Assembly: GCA_037349105.1 (NCBI GenBank)
Contig: JAYJMM010000113.1
Location: 434,001 to 498,000 of the forward strand
Direction of reading: 5' to 3'
DNA: 64,000 nt
DNA from: Limnomonas spitsbergensis
Lineage: Eukaryota > Chlorophyta > Chlorophyceae > Chlamydomonadales
Position numbers and translations under genes: made by a program. Under the pieces are notes generated by a model that did no database searches, was not told the origin of the DNA, and worked only from the letters and a program-made list of their open reading frames with translations. Position 1 is the stretch's first letter. Each line of letters starts with the position of its first letter. Below, piece by piece: positions 9,487-21,928 of this stretch.

Positions 9487-10896
9487 TTCCACAGGCACTT
9501 TACGAACCGCACGGTCCTGCAGGTGTGCTGGCTACACCCCCTACAAAGATCTGCTAACGTTAGGCTTCTGCCCCTTGTTCCTACTGCAATCTGGTGAGGA
9601 TCTGCAAGTCAAGACTGGACGGCAGGTACAGCAATTACGCAGGATAGGCCTCGCCTTTCTGCTTTTCTGCTCACTAATTTTAATCTGGCGGAATCCTCCT
9701 TCGCCCTTTTTTTTCTGCTTGCTAATTTTTTAATCTGGCGGAATCCTCCTTCGCCCTTTTTAGCCCCTCCCACCTTTGCTGGCTGGGCTGCTTCTAGATG
9801 GCACACGTCCGCTTGGATGTCTCGCGTCCTGCGCAACGGTATCCTCTTGCGTAGTGTCCGTTCCTCTCTGCGGTCCTGCGGGGATCCTTTGGTACACCCA
9901 CAAAATTTCAAACTTGGATACTCTATCCACAAGTTCACTTCTGTCAATGATGAAAGATTGGATCCACCTGATCACAATCTGCAGTCACACAGGTAATTAT
10001 CCGCTGGGTGTATAAATCCTCAGCCAGATCTTCAAGCCTCTCCTGGACTACAACACTAAGCTGCCATGCTTAATGATTCTCAGGGTTTAACTTGGCAATC
10101 TCTCTCTGGAGATTACCACAGCAAAGTGCAGTTCAAACACTGTCCAAGGTCGTTTGCATGCAAACAAAATTCCAATTCCGCTGCACAAGCACCTTTAGCA
10201 GGAATTGGCAAATCAGGCTGATCAGGCTAGATCTACTTCGTCCCTTTCTAAAGGACACGCGATGTGCGCTTCAGGTCCGTGGCGGACTTCTTTCCTCACG
10301 GCAGTGACGGACGCCTACGGGCAGGCTCAGTGACTACACACTGGCTGCGAGTGCTCAGCGAGTTAAGCAGCTGAGCTGGATATTTGTATGTCTAGCAATT
10401 GACTATGGTAGTGTAGGCCTTCTGGCCGTCTGGGCGCGATCCAGCTGGGCTATGTTAAGGGGCACTTACCGCGCGACTCGCGGCGGAGCAGCCGAGGCGT
10501 AGACTGCGTACTTCTTCTTCTGCAGTGCCTCGGTTCTCGTTACTGGGTACTTGTCTCCAGCTAGTTCGACTGAGGCTGAACTAGTCTTGACTTGTGTAGA
10601 GGTACTGACTTATTGGGGTGCTGAAGGTCTCATACTCTGATGACGGCCGTTGCTTGTTACAATAGAGGTCTGTCCTTTAGAAAGGGACGAAGTAACTAGT
10701 TTAGGCAATTGCCGGGATACAGGAACCCGGCAGGCCCAATTCAGAGTACGGTAGAATCTTTCAAATCACCCTGCGTAAGCGGGTTTCTAGGTCTCAGCTC
10801 AAATCCGGAGGCTCCGCAGAGAAGCTGCGGAGGCTCCGTGGCCGCTAGTGGCGGCTCCAACGGTTCTGTCACGTATACGGTAATATAATGTGACAG
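9487..10896 (-). repeat. 5' terminal region (LTR and leader) of the retroelement
   Basis: The outer end (10868-10896) is an imperfect 29-bp palindrome, TGTCAC at one end and GTGACA at the other. Internally there is a GC-rich hairpin (CCTCCGCAGCTTCTCTGCGGAGG type, about 10808-10840), two copies of a TCCTTTAGAAAGGGACGA box (about 10250 and 10675), a TATA-like tatacaccc (about 10005-10015), and two copies of gggcgaaggaggattccgcc (about 9680-9760). The same order of blocks appears at 22526-23480. The inner LTR boundary and primer binding site could not be placed because the 3' LTR is outside the window. Confidence 0.6.
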
Positions 10897-12953
10897 TGGC
10901 TATCTGAAGGGCCTAGGTAGTGGCTTTGGTTGTTGTCTGTGTGGTTTGATGCGGAGAGTAAAAGCACGGTGCCGTTAGTGGGACATGAGCTGGAAATCAC
11001 AGCAAGGCCAAGTAGCGGGGCAGCAAGTGTGGACTGTTGGATTGCAGAGCACACTGTTTGGTGTTCGTAGATGCAGTTACAAACTTGGCAACTGCTGCCT
11101 AGGACACCTCAAAGAGTTTGCAGGGCACACACGTCCGTCGGGGGCTGCGCCAAAGGCACAGCTTTTACAAGTAAAATGTTACATGGCTTAGGTTAAGCCA
11201 TAGTGTGCCAGTACTATGCCAAGCCATGTGTATCAGTACCGTGATACTCATACCATGTTACATTTTTCTTCACCAAACCAATACATCATCCTCATGCAAC
11301 TTCTCAGCCACTGCCACAGTGCCGTAATAACTAAATCCAAACCCCCAAACGTACATGCGCCATACCAGGCACTATGACTCTCCTCTCGACGAAGACGAAT
11401 GCGCACAATGGGAGATCAAAGGTTAGGCAATAGGCACACCTCCTTCACGCAGTCAAGGGCTCGGGTGATGAACTGTACCACCAGAGGCTCTGTGGCCATG
11501 CCATCTCCAAGCATGATATCGACAGTGGCTATGACGGTGCACCCTCCTACAGAGTACTTGAGCAGCTGGTGCGTATTGGCCAAATAGTTGATTGCCACGT
11601 TGATGCCTAGCATCATGGAATGCCCGTTGTCGGGGGGAGCGACACACCACACATCCACGTCCCCCGTAACCCTAGGACCATCCCAGACTGGACATGCCTC
11701 ACGCGCCACAGCTCCTCCAGCCTCTACGAATTTCAGATGCCCAGCTATTTATGCACCCTTCCCAGACTTCTTCGCCATGCAAGGGCTGCACACGCACCTC
11801 ACAGAGCGGTCGGCAGACCATGCAGAGCAAGACTGATATCTTCACAAGAGCAACACTCTAACCAAATGGTTACAACACGAGGAAACTAGGAAAGGGGCAC
11901 CTAAGAGAGACAAACAGACGTACGCCATCATGAAGACTAGGCAGCAAAAGCCTAACATGCAGGCCTAGCAGGCCAGGAAAGCTAGGAAGGAGGCTGCTAA
12001 CAGGGAGGACACGGTGCATGTGGTCGACCTGACATGAAAATATTACACATAACCAGAACCAGAACAAATATTGGACTAGTCACTGGTTTTTATGCTGTCT
12101 CATTCTTTACCGTGTAAAGCAAGAAGCTGTTCTCCGCCTTTCAGGCTCCAGCCATCATATTCAAGCCTGATGTCACGTTATAATTAATACACTTGAAACA
12201 AACCATAACGCACTCTGCTTACGCCACACTCTACGGTACCTGCGGTAAGGCAGGGTTCGATAGCTACAAAAGGGTACGTTCGCGGGGTTTGGGAAAATAG
12301 CAACTTCGTAGGGCTTGTAGCTGAAGAACTAGCTAAGCGTAGGGCAAATCGCGCAGCGCGCAGCGCTGCGCTTGATATTGAAGTAACAATTTCTCGTGTT
12401 GAAGGCGCATGCCTCTTGACTCACGGGCGGGCCAACAAGTAACACATTGAGAACCAGCATTTTCTGTCCACTGAGGCCAAGACCTTCCATGCAGTCATAT
12501 CAAAGCAAACGTTTATACCCATACTAGATTTATAAAAATGCGTACTAAGCTGATGAGCATACTACAGTACAAGCAGCCTGGTACGGCACAGTCGAGTCGC
12601 TCCTGCCTCCTCCACTCGAGGCGCATCGACATGTAAAAAAGGAAACTTGAAGTCATACAAAATGTGCTCTGTAACATGAGCATGCAGCAAAAAAGTCTGT
12701 GCCCTGCATGGCAGTGGTCCTAAGCCATGTCATGGCTGCATATGATAAGCTTCAACATAATTGTGGATTCAGCAAAAGAGCTAATGCTACAAAGTAATGA
12801 ACATCTGCTTGCTTTCATGTTTGGGCAAGCCACAAAAACGTGTGCCCTAAATAATACGTGACAATGGTCCTAAACCCTCGAATGAAACTTGATCAGCATG
12901 GTGAGCTGCAAACCCTACGGCTGCACAAGAATAGAGTACAAAGGCAAACCAAA
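10897..12953. other. Intergenic stretch without a recognisable gene
   Basis: AT-richer than its surroundings. The only protein-like reading is a 97-codon minus-strand frame at 11416-11709. I see no splice-consistent gene and no repeat of note. Confidence 0.5.
11416..11709 (-). CDS. Possible small hypothetical protein or exon (97 codons)
   Basis: Complete minus-strand frame with fairly normal amino-acid composition (VWCVAPPDNGHSMMLG near the N-terminus; a hydrophobic middle containing YSVGGCTVIATVDIML). I do not recognise the family, and there is no second exon or homologous copy in the window to support it. It could be a decayed gene fragment or chance. Confidence 0.2.
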   Translation of the reverse strand: MAREACPVWDGPRVTGDVDVWCVAPPDNGHSMMLGINVAINYLANTHQLLKYSVGGCTVIATVDIMLGDGMATEPLVVQFITRALDCVKEVCLLPNL

Positions 12954-15210
12954 CTAGGTAGCTGCTGTTTTGCTGTGCTTTGCTTGGTAAGGCCCGCACG
13001 TGCTACGGTGAGCATAGAGCCCCAAGCTACCATCTGACCTCCAACCGCATATGCAAGACTTTGCCCCCTGCCCTTGCTTGTTGGGCCCATCCAGCTTGGC
13101 CTTGCTCTTCCACTTCTTGACTTGGACAGACCCTGCAAGAACTGATGGCCCAGCTGAGGAAGAGGGTGTGCAATTCTCTTGCCCCCCCCCTCTGCTAGAC
13201 CCTACCACCTTAAAAGCCTGCATCAGTGCATCCATAGCATTGACGACCTGCTGGACACCAACAGAAAGGGGGGCTGAGTGCTTAGCAGTACCCGTGATGG
13301 CCTCCATCATGCCAGATGTGCCTCGCCGGCACAGCTCTGTTGCCACCTTCCTGTCAAATGCTGCCAAATGCTTAGCTGTTTTTGTGGTCAGCTGATTGCC
13401 TTGGCCCCCAACAAGTTGCTGCTGTCTCAGAGCACAGACCACCTCGTCGTTAAATGCCCTAGCCATGCTGTCAAAATTCGTCTTGTGTCCACATGTGTGA
13501 AGGGGCAGAAGCTGGTTAAAAAGTGTGACCTCAGTTGGAGTGCTGATGGACATGGAGCAACTGGTCATGGTAGCACGCCTGGCTCCCATGAACTCCCGGA
13601 TAAACATGCCCTTCCTCTGCCTAGGTTTGGCTGAGTAGCTCACCTTCCGGGCCTTGTTCTGAGATTGCGAGACCTCAAAAGGCCGCTTGAGCCGGGAGCA
13701 CTCCCCAGGCTGGAGCTGCATGGCTGCATCCTTGGGGGCTACATTTGCATCTGCATTTGGAACCAGGCTGGAGGCAGCAGCAACAGCTGCATGGGGAAGC
13801 ATGGGGCTGCTGGCTGATGGCAGCTGCCTAGGGGCAACAGCAGCTGCATGGGGCAGCATGGGGCTGCTGGCTGATGGCAGCTGCCTAAAGGCAGCAGCAG
13901 TTGTATTGGGCATCATGGGGCTGCTTGCTGATAGCAGCTGCCTAAAGGCAGCAACAGCTGCATGGGGCAGCATGGGGCTGCTGGCTGATGACAGCTGGCT
14001 GGAGGCAGCATGGGGCAGCATGGGGCTGCTGGCTGATGGCAGCTGCCTAAAGGCAGCAGCAATTGCATGGGGCAGCATGGGGCTGCTGGCTGATGGCAGC
14101 TGCCTAGGGGCAGCAGCAGCTGCATGGGGCAGCATGGGGCTGCTGGCTGATGGCAGCTGCCTAAAGGCAGCAACAGCTGCATGGGGCAGCATGGGGCTGA
14201 TGGCTGATGGCAGCTGGCTGGAGGCAGCATGGGGCTGCTGGCTGATGGCAGCTGCCTAAAGGCAGCAGCAGTTGCATGGAGCAGCATGGGGCTGCTGTCT
14301 GCTGGCAGCTGGCTGGAGGCAGCATGGGGCAGCATGGGGCTGCTGGCTGATGGCAGCTGCCTAGGGGCAGCAGCAGCTGCATGGGGCAGCACGGGGCTGC
14401 TGGCTGATGGCAGCTGCCTAAAGGCAGCAGCAGTTGCATGGGGCAGCATGGGGCTGCTGGCTGATGGCAGCTGGCTGGAGGCAGCATGGGGCAGCATGGG
14501 GCTGCTGGCTGATGGCAGCTGCCTAGGGGCAGCAGCAGCTGCATGGAGCAGCATGGGGCTGCTGGCTGATGGCAGCTGCCTAAAGGCAGCAGCAGTTGCA
14601 TGGGGCAGCATGGGGCAGCTGGCTGATGGCAGCTGCCTAGGGGCAGCAGCAGCTGCATGGGGCAGCATGGGGCTGCTGGCTGATGGCAGCTGCCTAAAGG
14701 CAGCAGCAGTTGCATGGGGCAGCATGGGGCTGCTGGCTGATGGCAGCTGCCTAGAGGCAGATGCATGGTGCAGCATGGGCCTTGCAGAAGCAGGGCTGGC
14801 TGCCGCCAGTACCCTGGCTGCCTTGGCCACCAGGTCTTGGAGTAGCTGTGGGTCGTGAGCTGCTGATGCAATGGCAGCCAAAAGCTGGGATGGGGACTCC
14901 TGGTCAGGGCACTCCGAGTCAGAGCGGGGTAGGGGGTTCTGCATGAGCTGCTCCAGCGAAGGGGGCGGCGCAGGCTTCCAGGCAGCCGGTGCACCACGCT
15001 GGTTGCAGTGCATCTCCTTCAGCACTCGGGCCAGCTCCTCATCTGAGATTTTCTGCCGAGACGTTGCCGAGAGCATGCGCCTGTCCAAGTAGGTGTAGCC
15101 AAAGGACTCCTCTGTTGCTGGGGGGTCAACGATGCCGGCAAAGGATGCTCGAAGTCGAAGCACCCGCCCAACAGCGCTGTCGTTGCTGTGTCGCTTCTGC
15201 TCGTCTGCAG
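12954..15210 (-). CDS. Hypothetical protein with a long 19-residue repeat domain, frame-broken
   Basis: The reading starts after a plausible acceptor (ctgcag) near 15210; the first exon was not found. The N-terminal 120 residues are unique (SFGYTYLDRRMLSATSRQ, then KISDEELARVLKEMHCNQ). Then comes an array of AAAFRQLPSASSPMLPHAT-type units, and from about 13790 a unique basic C-terminus (KARKVSYSAKPRQRKGMF; SCICGWRSDGSLGLYAHR) ending at 12954. The array is read in one frame from 15163 and in another from 14192. The break is at about 14236, where one unit lacks 10 nt present in its neighbours. It is therefore either a broken allele, an assembly slip in the repeat, or spliced there. Function unknown. 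Confidence 0.5.
13785..14770 (-). repeat. Coding minisatellite, 57-bp unit
   Basis: About 17 tandem units, mostly 57 bp (19 codons) with some units of about 48 bp, all multiples of three except one near 14236 that is 10 nt short. Two alternating unit types are visible on the plus strand: gcctaaaggcagcagcagtt and gcctaggggcagcagcagct. This suggests expansion of a two-unit block. Confidence 0.85.
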
Positions 15211-15432
15211 CGCTGCATGGATATCCAGAACTAGTGAAGCTATAGATGCAGTATCTGGAACGTCTGTGTACCCCTGTGAAAGCTTTAAGCTGGTGATGAC
15301 TGGCCCTCTGATCTGGAATGTCAAACTGCGATTCTTCCCCGTCTTGTTTTTCTCAAAACTGAACGGAATGCTGTTCATTGCAAATGGGCTTGTTTTTAAT
15401 GTCGCTCAGCTACTACCGTCAGATGGTTTAAA

Positions 15433-15460
15433 AGGTAACTCGAGGTAGCTCGAGTTACCT
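15433..15460. repeat. Perfect 12-bp inverted repeat with 4-nt loop
   Basis: AGGTAACTCGAG, then GTAG, then the exact reverse complement. It lies upstream of the repeat-protein gene, in non-coding DNA. It could be a hairpin in a 5' leader or a small foldback; no T-run follows. Confidence 0.6.
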
Positions 15461-16677
15461 CTCCACACGCAGTGCATTTCCACACTGAGAGGTTACTCCC
15501 CTACGAGCCTGATATACCCCGGGGTTTCGGGGTCCCCAGGTGCAGGTGGTTCGTGCGAGATGGTTCTCGCCGTATACCTCCAGGTCGCCCAAAATCGAAT
15601 CGCATTATTTCTAATAAGATGTCATTGCAGAATCGGGGCGCAGTCGCGGAGCTCCAAAATAAATTGTACCCTGCAGGTGGTGACACTGGCACCCTAACCA
15701 ACTCTGCATTGGTTGGGAGGCTCAGGCCTGGGCGCGCGTAATGAACGGAACGCTAGGGCAATGCAGCCATGGATAAAGAGATTCTTGCTCGTGTTCTTCG
15801 CAGTCTCTTTAATAAGCAAATATATTGAGCAGTCATTCTGGTCAAGCAACAGTGGTTGTTGAAAAATGTCTTGCATGGTCCAGCTGTGGTGTTGGACTAC
15901 TGCTAGCTCCGGGAGTGGTGCACAGCTGAACAAATGCCCAGTAGCCTGCGGAAGCGTAGGACAACACTGTAATGATTTTGAAAAACCACGCTGCAATCCC
16001 TTTAGATCCAATGATCCAAAGGGCCAGGACACAGCGCAGCGGTGCAAAACATGGCGAGAAATTCAACAGGAATTGGCCGCAAGCAATATGTGTCAGGTGC
16101 CATGTGCACCGCTCAGTCCGCTGCCCCCGAACTAGGGTTGGGCGCGCAGGTAGGTGTTTCATGCAAGCAACAGGCTAGAGCAGGAAATGACTCACTCGGT
16201 GCCCTTGCTGGAGCGCGGACGGGTAGTGGCTAAAATAACCAACGGGTGCTCTGGCCTGTGCCCAAAGCCAAGCCACCCGAGAGAGGACAGGTTCCGTCTG
16301 TCTTGCAGAAATCGGGGCTTTAACGGAGCCCAAGTCTGAAATCAGGAGACCTCCCGAAGATTGTATTATATTCATAAAACAAACGAAAGCTGGGGTGCGA
16401 ACCAGGTAGCTGCCTCAGATCACGAAGTTTCTACTTGGTGTTGGGCCGCTGAGGTTGGAAGCTATCTACGGGCTGCACCAGTTTAGTACCAAGGATTTAA
16501 TTGGAGTGCTACCAGCCTATTTCAAATTTGATTCCAGATCCGCTGTCTCGTGTTGGCCGGGCTGAAATCAAATGGAACCTAGGGGAACTAACCAGGTAGC
16601 CGCCTCAGATCCCCAAAGGTCTAACGCTACGGGTTTTTCTATCACATGCTGGTACTTCACTTTGTTGGGGTGGTTTC

Positions 16678-17166
16678 TTGTCTTCGATATTGATGACTCT
16701 GGGTATTGATTTATTGACTGATCCAGTCAATACCTCTTTGGATATTGAGGTCATTCTGAATTCAGCTAGGGATCAATGGCTTTCCAAAATTTCCAGGGAT
16801 ATGCCACGTACGGCCCTGTTTGTACGTGCTACTCCTGACTCAGAACGCTCGGGGTTCAAGTTGTTTACGTCCTCTACGTACTTCCAAATTATGCGTGATG
16901 TGAAGGAGACTTTCTGGTACCATTTAAGCAAGCCTACAATTGTTTTTGCTGTAGCCCGTTATCGGATGGGGACGCATGGGCTGCATGTTGAGACGGGGCG
17001 CTTTGAGAAACCTTGTGTGCCTCGTAGCAAGAGGATTTGTAGATGTTGCAATCTTGAATGTCGGGAGGATGAGCTTCACATGATTTACTGCCCGTTTTAT
17101 AAAGACCTTCGTTTTCAATTTAACCTTCCTTTCCAAAATTTGCTATATTTCCCGTCTCCCCCCTAG
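16678..17166 (+). mobile_element. 3' remnant of a non-LTR retrotransposon (LINE) ORF2
   Basis: A 162-codon frame whose last 70 residues show the C-terminal pattern of LINE ORF2 proteins after the reverse transcriptase: RYRMGTHGLHVETGRF, then PRSKRICRCC, then EDELHMIYCPFYKDLRF, that is, a C-x-C-C plus H-x3-C zinc-binding pattern preceded by an acidic pair. No RT or endonuclease motif precedes it, so it is 5'-truncated, as is usual for LINE copies. Confidence 0.55.
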
Positions 17167-19711
17167 TTTTCTAGGCGGTGCTCAATCGAACTCTTTTGCA
17201 CCCAAGTGATGTTTATGGCTGGGGTTTATCTTCTGCACAACGGGGTTAATTCCCACGCCACTGTTGTGGTTGTGTGCTAGTTGCTTGCCCAGGGGGGCAC
17301 TGGTTTCGCTTACTGTTCTAGTGTCTCATTTGCCTTGTCCCGGTTTACGGGCACATGTCCCATGCATCAAATGTGATGCTCTGATGGACCGTACAAACTT
17401 CACAAAAACTTCACAGGGTCAGCACGCCGTTGGCAAGGCGCGTGGGAACTCTCAATTGGTCCGTCCAAACTGGGCCCTCGGAGAGAATAAGCAGTTTAAG
17501 GCACGGGGAGAGGCCGCTGCGGTTAGGTACGCAGCAGTCAGGGTTTAGATCTGCCTATATGGGCCAGGCTGCATAGCAAAGGGCAGTGGGCTTCAACAAG
17601 TCCTCGGATCTGGGCTAAGTTTTGGGGAGGTAGCTCTAGAACCAGTTTAGAACCAGAATTGTTTAAACAACAGTTCAGAAACAGGTGTTTTCAGGGTAAG
17701 CTTTGCCACCAAGCACGTTTGAGAAATTAGAAAATGGCGGCTGATCAGACTGCATTTTGCCTCTATTCCTCAAGTGGACACTTGCATGGTTCTTTGGCGC
17801 CAACAGCGGTGGCCCCTCTGTTAAGGGAGGCGCTGAAGGGCCCTCGGACGTCGCGTGAGGTTTGTCCAAGACCCGGCATGACTTAGGACCTAGGCTTGCC
17901 ATGTCTGTCATCTGATTCCTCTGTTATAGTTACCGGTGTTCTGTATAGGGCCGGAGATTTAGCCTCTGAGTTTTCTCACCGAGGGGGGGCGGGTGGAGGG
18001 GGGGGCAGGTATCTACGCGGTCGGGGAGTCGTCTTTCCATTCGGCCCTGAGCTTTATCGCTGCCTTGGACAAGGTGCTACAACGTCAGGCGCTGGGGACT
18101 CCGGATTTTGCGCTCAGCGGCTAGATAGCTTGAGCTTTATATGGCGGCCTTGACGCCGGTCTCGTCGGCAAGGATGGGCTTCAGTGAGGAGGCTGCTAGA
18201 TTGCCGGTGGCTACGGAGGCGCGCGTGGTGCGCTGGCGCGAATAGTCCGGTGATCTTGTGGCTTAGTGCTGAGGCGACGACCTCTATGTGGTACAAATGA
18301 GTTGGCGCTGAGGATAGACTCTATGTGTGCTTACAAGCTGCGCTATCATATACAAGAGAGCTTTGATATAGCCAATTGGTAATTGTCCACTTAGGGAATA
18401 AAAAGTGGCGTGGACGGAAAAGGCAGCATGCTTTAAGGCCTGGCAAGCCCATTTATTAGTACGCATAGAGGATGGTATAGAGGAAGGCTCCTAAGCTGAT
18501 CTGACTGTAACTACTCCTTGGCCCTGTCATCCCATAAGATCGGGATAACCGCTGCCGGGAAACTAGGCGAGTACGCTTCTGCGACAAGTCAGGCTTCTAC
18601 TTATAACTCGGAGACTCAATGACTGGAACTCAGAGACCCCATGACTGAAAATACGCTATATACATTTCTGTCACGAACACGGGAAAATACTGTGACACTC
18701 ACGGCTACACAACACGTCCCCGCATAGGAAAGCAAGCTGAATGTTGCGCACAACAAGCAAGCTGTGTTCCCGGCTCACAATGACATTAAATACCCCGGTG
18801 GTCTTGTCACCTTCCCCGGGTTTTTTTGATGTCTTTTCTTTTTCTTGAACCCTTCGCTGTTATTCAGGCTCGTTTTCTGTCGGGTGCGAACAACCATCTA
18901 CGTGTCAGTGCGATAACTGTTCTGGCAACGGCAGGTATCGGACTCGCGACCTCCGCTTGATGAGTCTCGTCTGTGCAAGGCGGTAAGCGGCTGACACCCG
19001 TACGGTTTTAGTGCTGGTTTGGTTTGGCGAACCGTATGGTATGGGCGAATCCGTATGGCAAGGGCGCATCCGTATGGTATGGGAGAATCTGTAGCGATGC
19101 GTATGCCCGTGCTCGGGGGTTGGGGGCGGTTGGGAAGTCGAGGAGGCTACTCGGCGGTCCTCGTAAGCGGTGGCGGAAATGTGTAGTTTAAAATGTTATG
19201 AGATGGTGAGATTAAATTTCCAAGACTTGTGTCCTTCGTGTTAAAGAGAAAACAGCAGGTGTCAGACTGACAGCGAGCATTGATAGTCCGCAATTGAGAG
19301 CGTGGCATGAAACGTTGCTTTCCTCTTACCTGCTTGGGAAAGAGGCCCGGGAGGAGACGGCTGTTTACATAATTCGGTCTGGTTTGTGCTCGGGCGCGCT
19401 TTGGTATTAGGCTTTGCTCGTGTTGCGCCGCATGTTTTGACCGTGCCATGTTTTATTTGGGATGCACTGGTACCGAGAAAACGGTATCCAACGATACGAT
19501 CAAATGTTTGAATTGAACTGTCGTGAAACAATTCAGAAGGAGTGCCGAACCATGCGTTGGCCGAGGGTATCTACCATAGACCAGTTTCAACTTTCACCTG
19601 ATCTTTCACTTCAAAAATGATTGAAACATAAGACAACGCATGGGCATACGAAGTTAAACCAAAGGTCATGGATTCTTGGCCGCGCTTGCGCATGGTTTAA
19701 GGAATACCAGG
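17167..19711. other. Intergenic stretch, nothing recognised
   Basis: Only short unconserved frames. A sequence near 18920-19010 has a weak tRNA B-box look on the minus strand but no valid T-stem. GC- and AT-rich patches alternate. Confidence 0.5.
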
Positions 19712-20406
19712 GGCGCGTTCACGTTAAGAAGTCAATATCGATATGCGGACGATTTGGTGTGGACGATATTGAGGTGTGGATGCGCTCGTATTGAGCTCAT
19801 ATCCAACGCATATTGAAGTGTGGTTCATTGTGCGAAACTTTGCGATAGCCAGCTCACTGCTTGATCACTGCCGCTCATTGCTGCCCTATTCCTCTATTTC
19901 TCGACATTGGTCGTCCGCAATCAAGCAGGTGAGGGTCAGGCCAGTCTGCGAAAGTCAGTCAGAGGCGAGAATTTCAAAGCCAGGTCCTGAGGACCTCATG
20001 AATACCCTACCGTGCCTCTTGAGCTGCCAGTGCATGGCCGGTCAGTCCAGGTTTGGCCCCGATTTGGTTTTTTGAGGCTTCAGATTGGGCATCCGAGGTG
20101 GCCTTGAGCCGGAGAAAGAGGCACCAAACATGGTGGACCTGCCAAAGGTTAATCTCTAAATTGGACATGACGACAGAGGCAGCGTAGGAAGCGAAGGGAC
20201 CTGAAATGTAGGTGACGACTCACACGCTGGCAATATTGAACTACAACTTGGGTCGTGGGCAAGTTTTTGGATCTGACGAATCGAAGTCAAATTTAGTCCA
20301 TATCGATTTGATATCGAGTCCATATCGGGGTGTGGCCGAAAATATTCACACAAAAATCGTCGGTTACCAGCCATATTGCGCCCATATCGTCCAACGTGAA
20401 CGCGCC
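19712..20406. mobile_element. Non-autonomous DNA element (MITE-like), about 695 bp
   Basis: The ends are exact 14-bp terminal inverted repeats: GGCGCGTTCACGTT at 19712 and AACGTGAACGCGCC ending at 20406. The subterminal regions share inverted, diverged blocks rich in atatcg and atattg. No transposase is encoded. The target-site duplication is not clear by eye. Confidence 0.6.
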
Positions 20407-21928
20407 TTAGACTCTGAGAGGAATACGGTGCGCGCATTGAACGTACATCGAACATGCGGTGTGAAGAGGTATGAACATACCTCATTTTTCAAACGGATAG
20501 TGTCAGCAATTCAGCATGTGTCAGTGGATGCTCCTACACTGCCTCGCTGACAAAAAAATAGAGGAAACCAACATTTTAAGCGGCGGATACATTGCGGCTC
20601 AGGCGGAGTTAGATGACTGCCGACACTGAGCGCCGGTGAGCGTGTGACATGCTATAGATCTCTGCCGTCCACGCTGCATTGTTAGTGGCATGCTTGGCAT
20701 GCTGCTCGAATGGTGGTTACGGACACAAGGCAAGTATGATGTTTCGGATATGCTCTACTCCATGCCACAGAGCCGTGGCCAATTGCACACATGTAGTGCG
20801 TGTTCTTACAAAACCAGGATGAAAGCCGTTCAGTTCAGCCGCGTTCATTTGCGGCATCTCGTTACTCATGCTCATAATCATATTCGTGTATAAGGTGATG
20901 GTCCAGTGAAACTCCCGCATGGCGAACAATCCATTTCTCATGCCCAGGACCCATACCCCTGCATGTCCTCATTGCTAGCATATTCCCTCCATCCAAGCTC
21001 ATGCTTAAGGTCCCAGGCCAAGATGATACTTTTAGTGTGACCGACGGGGCGCACAGTCTGGTATCGACCAAGGTAGGACGCACTAGGCAAATGCCTGCAC
21101 ATCGAAGCTTCTCAATTTTTGATTATGTTGGGTGGGTGCCGGGCGAGAGGTGTCATCGCCGCGCGGCCCAAAAGCTTTTCGAATACATATCGCCTACACC
21201 CGATGTTGGGCACAATATAATCAAATTGTTAATGCGCTTGTTTTGATCGAGGCCGCACTTGCGGCAGAAGACTACGTAGCAACTCACCCTGGTGCCTGTC
21301 GAGCGTTGTGAACCGTCGCGTCGGCATAGGAGGTTTGGGCGACCGTCTTTTTTCTTTTTTTAGTCACTTTTTCTTTATTGGCACAATCTTTTTACAGTCT
21401 CCCATAAAGGAGATCCCTAACAATAGAAAATGAGTGCTCTTGAGCTTAAAAGAGCACACTCATGCCAATGACGTTACCCATGTAGGCCAAAATGAAAAGG
21501 CTTGGCTGGATTGCAAAAACAGGTTGTAGACATACATGATCACACCAATGGTCAATCACAAATCAGCAGCAACCAGGCACGCGTGCACAAGCTGTACCCG
21601 ACATTCACAACACACACAATACCATCAGATGCGCCGCAGTGAGCCAACACAACAACAGCAAACACTGACCTTGTTCGCTGCCACGTCGCATAGCCATGTA
21701 GCCATGTGGCCTCCAGAGACATCATAGAAGTTGGGCGTCAAACATAAATAGATAAACAACGACTTAAATGCATGACACACGTAATTTGCACGCCTCTCAT
21801 CATTAGGTGTGGGGAAGCAAAAGTCCAAGACATAGCAAAGTCTACCGTTCATTCATGATGTTGCCGCCTCGAACCTTTTATTTTGACTAGGGAAATACCT
21901 GGCTCATGGATGATGATTCCTTCGTGTC

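Larger units (their letters stand above)
1..10896 (-). mobile_element. Large LTR-type retroelement, 5' part, running off the left edge
   Basis: The element reads right to left. Its outer end at 10896 is a TGTCAC...GTGACA palindromic terminus. Then come about 1.4 kb of leader/LTR-like sequence, a gag-like ORF (from 9486) and a second, overlapping ORF (from 6659) that is still open at base 1. Gag-like low-complexity composition, several CCHC zinc knuckles and an aspartic-protease-like DSA motif point to a retroelement. No reverse transcriptase, RNase H, integrase or 3' LTR lies inside the window, so the class (Gypsy, Copia or other) cannot be decided. A related 5' end lies at 22526-23851 on the other strand. 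Confidence 0.75.

Noticed and set aside
18900..19010. tRNA-like or tRNA-derived SINE sequence on the minus strand
   Set aside because: A B-box-like ggtcgcgagtcc is present, but the T-stem does not pair and no acceptor stem or anticodon arm can be drawn.
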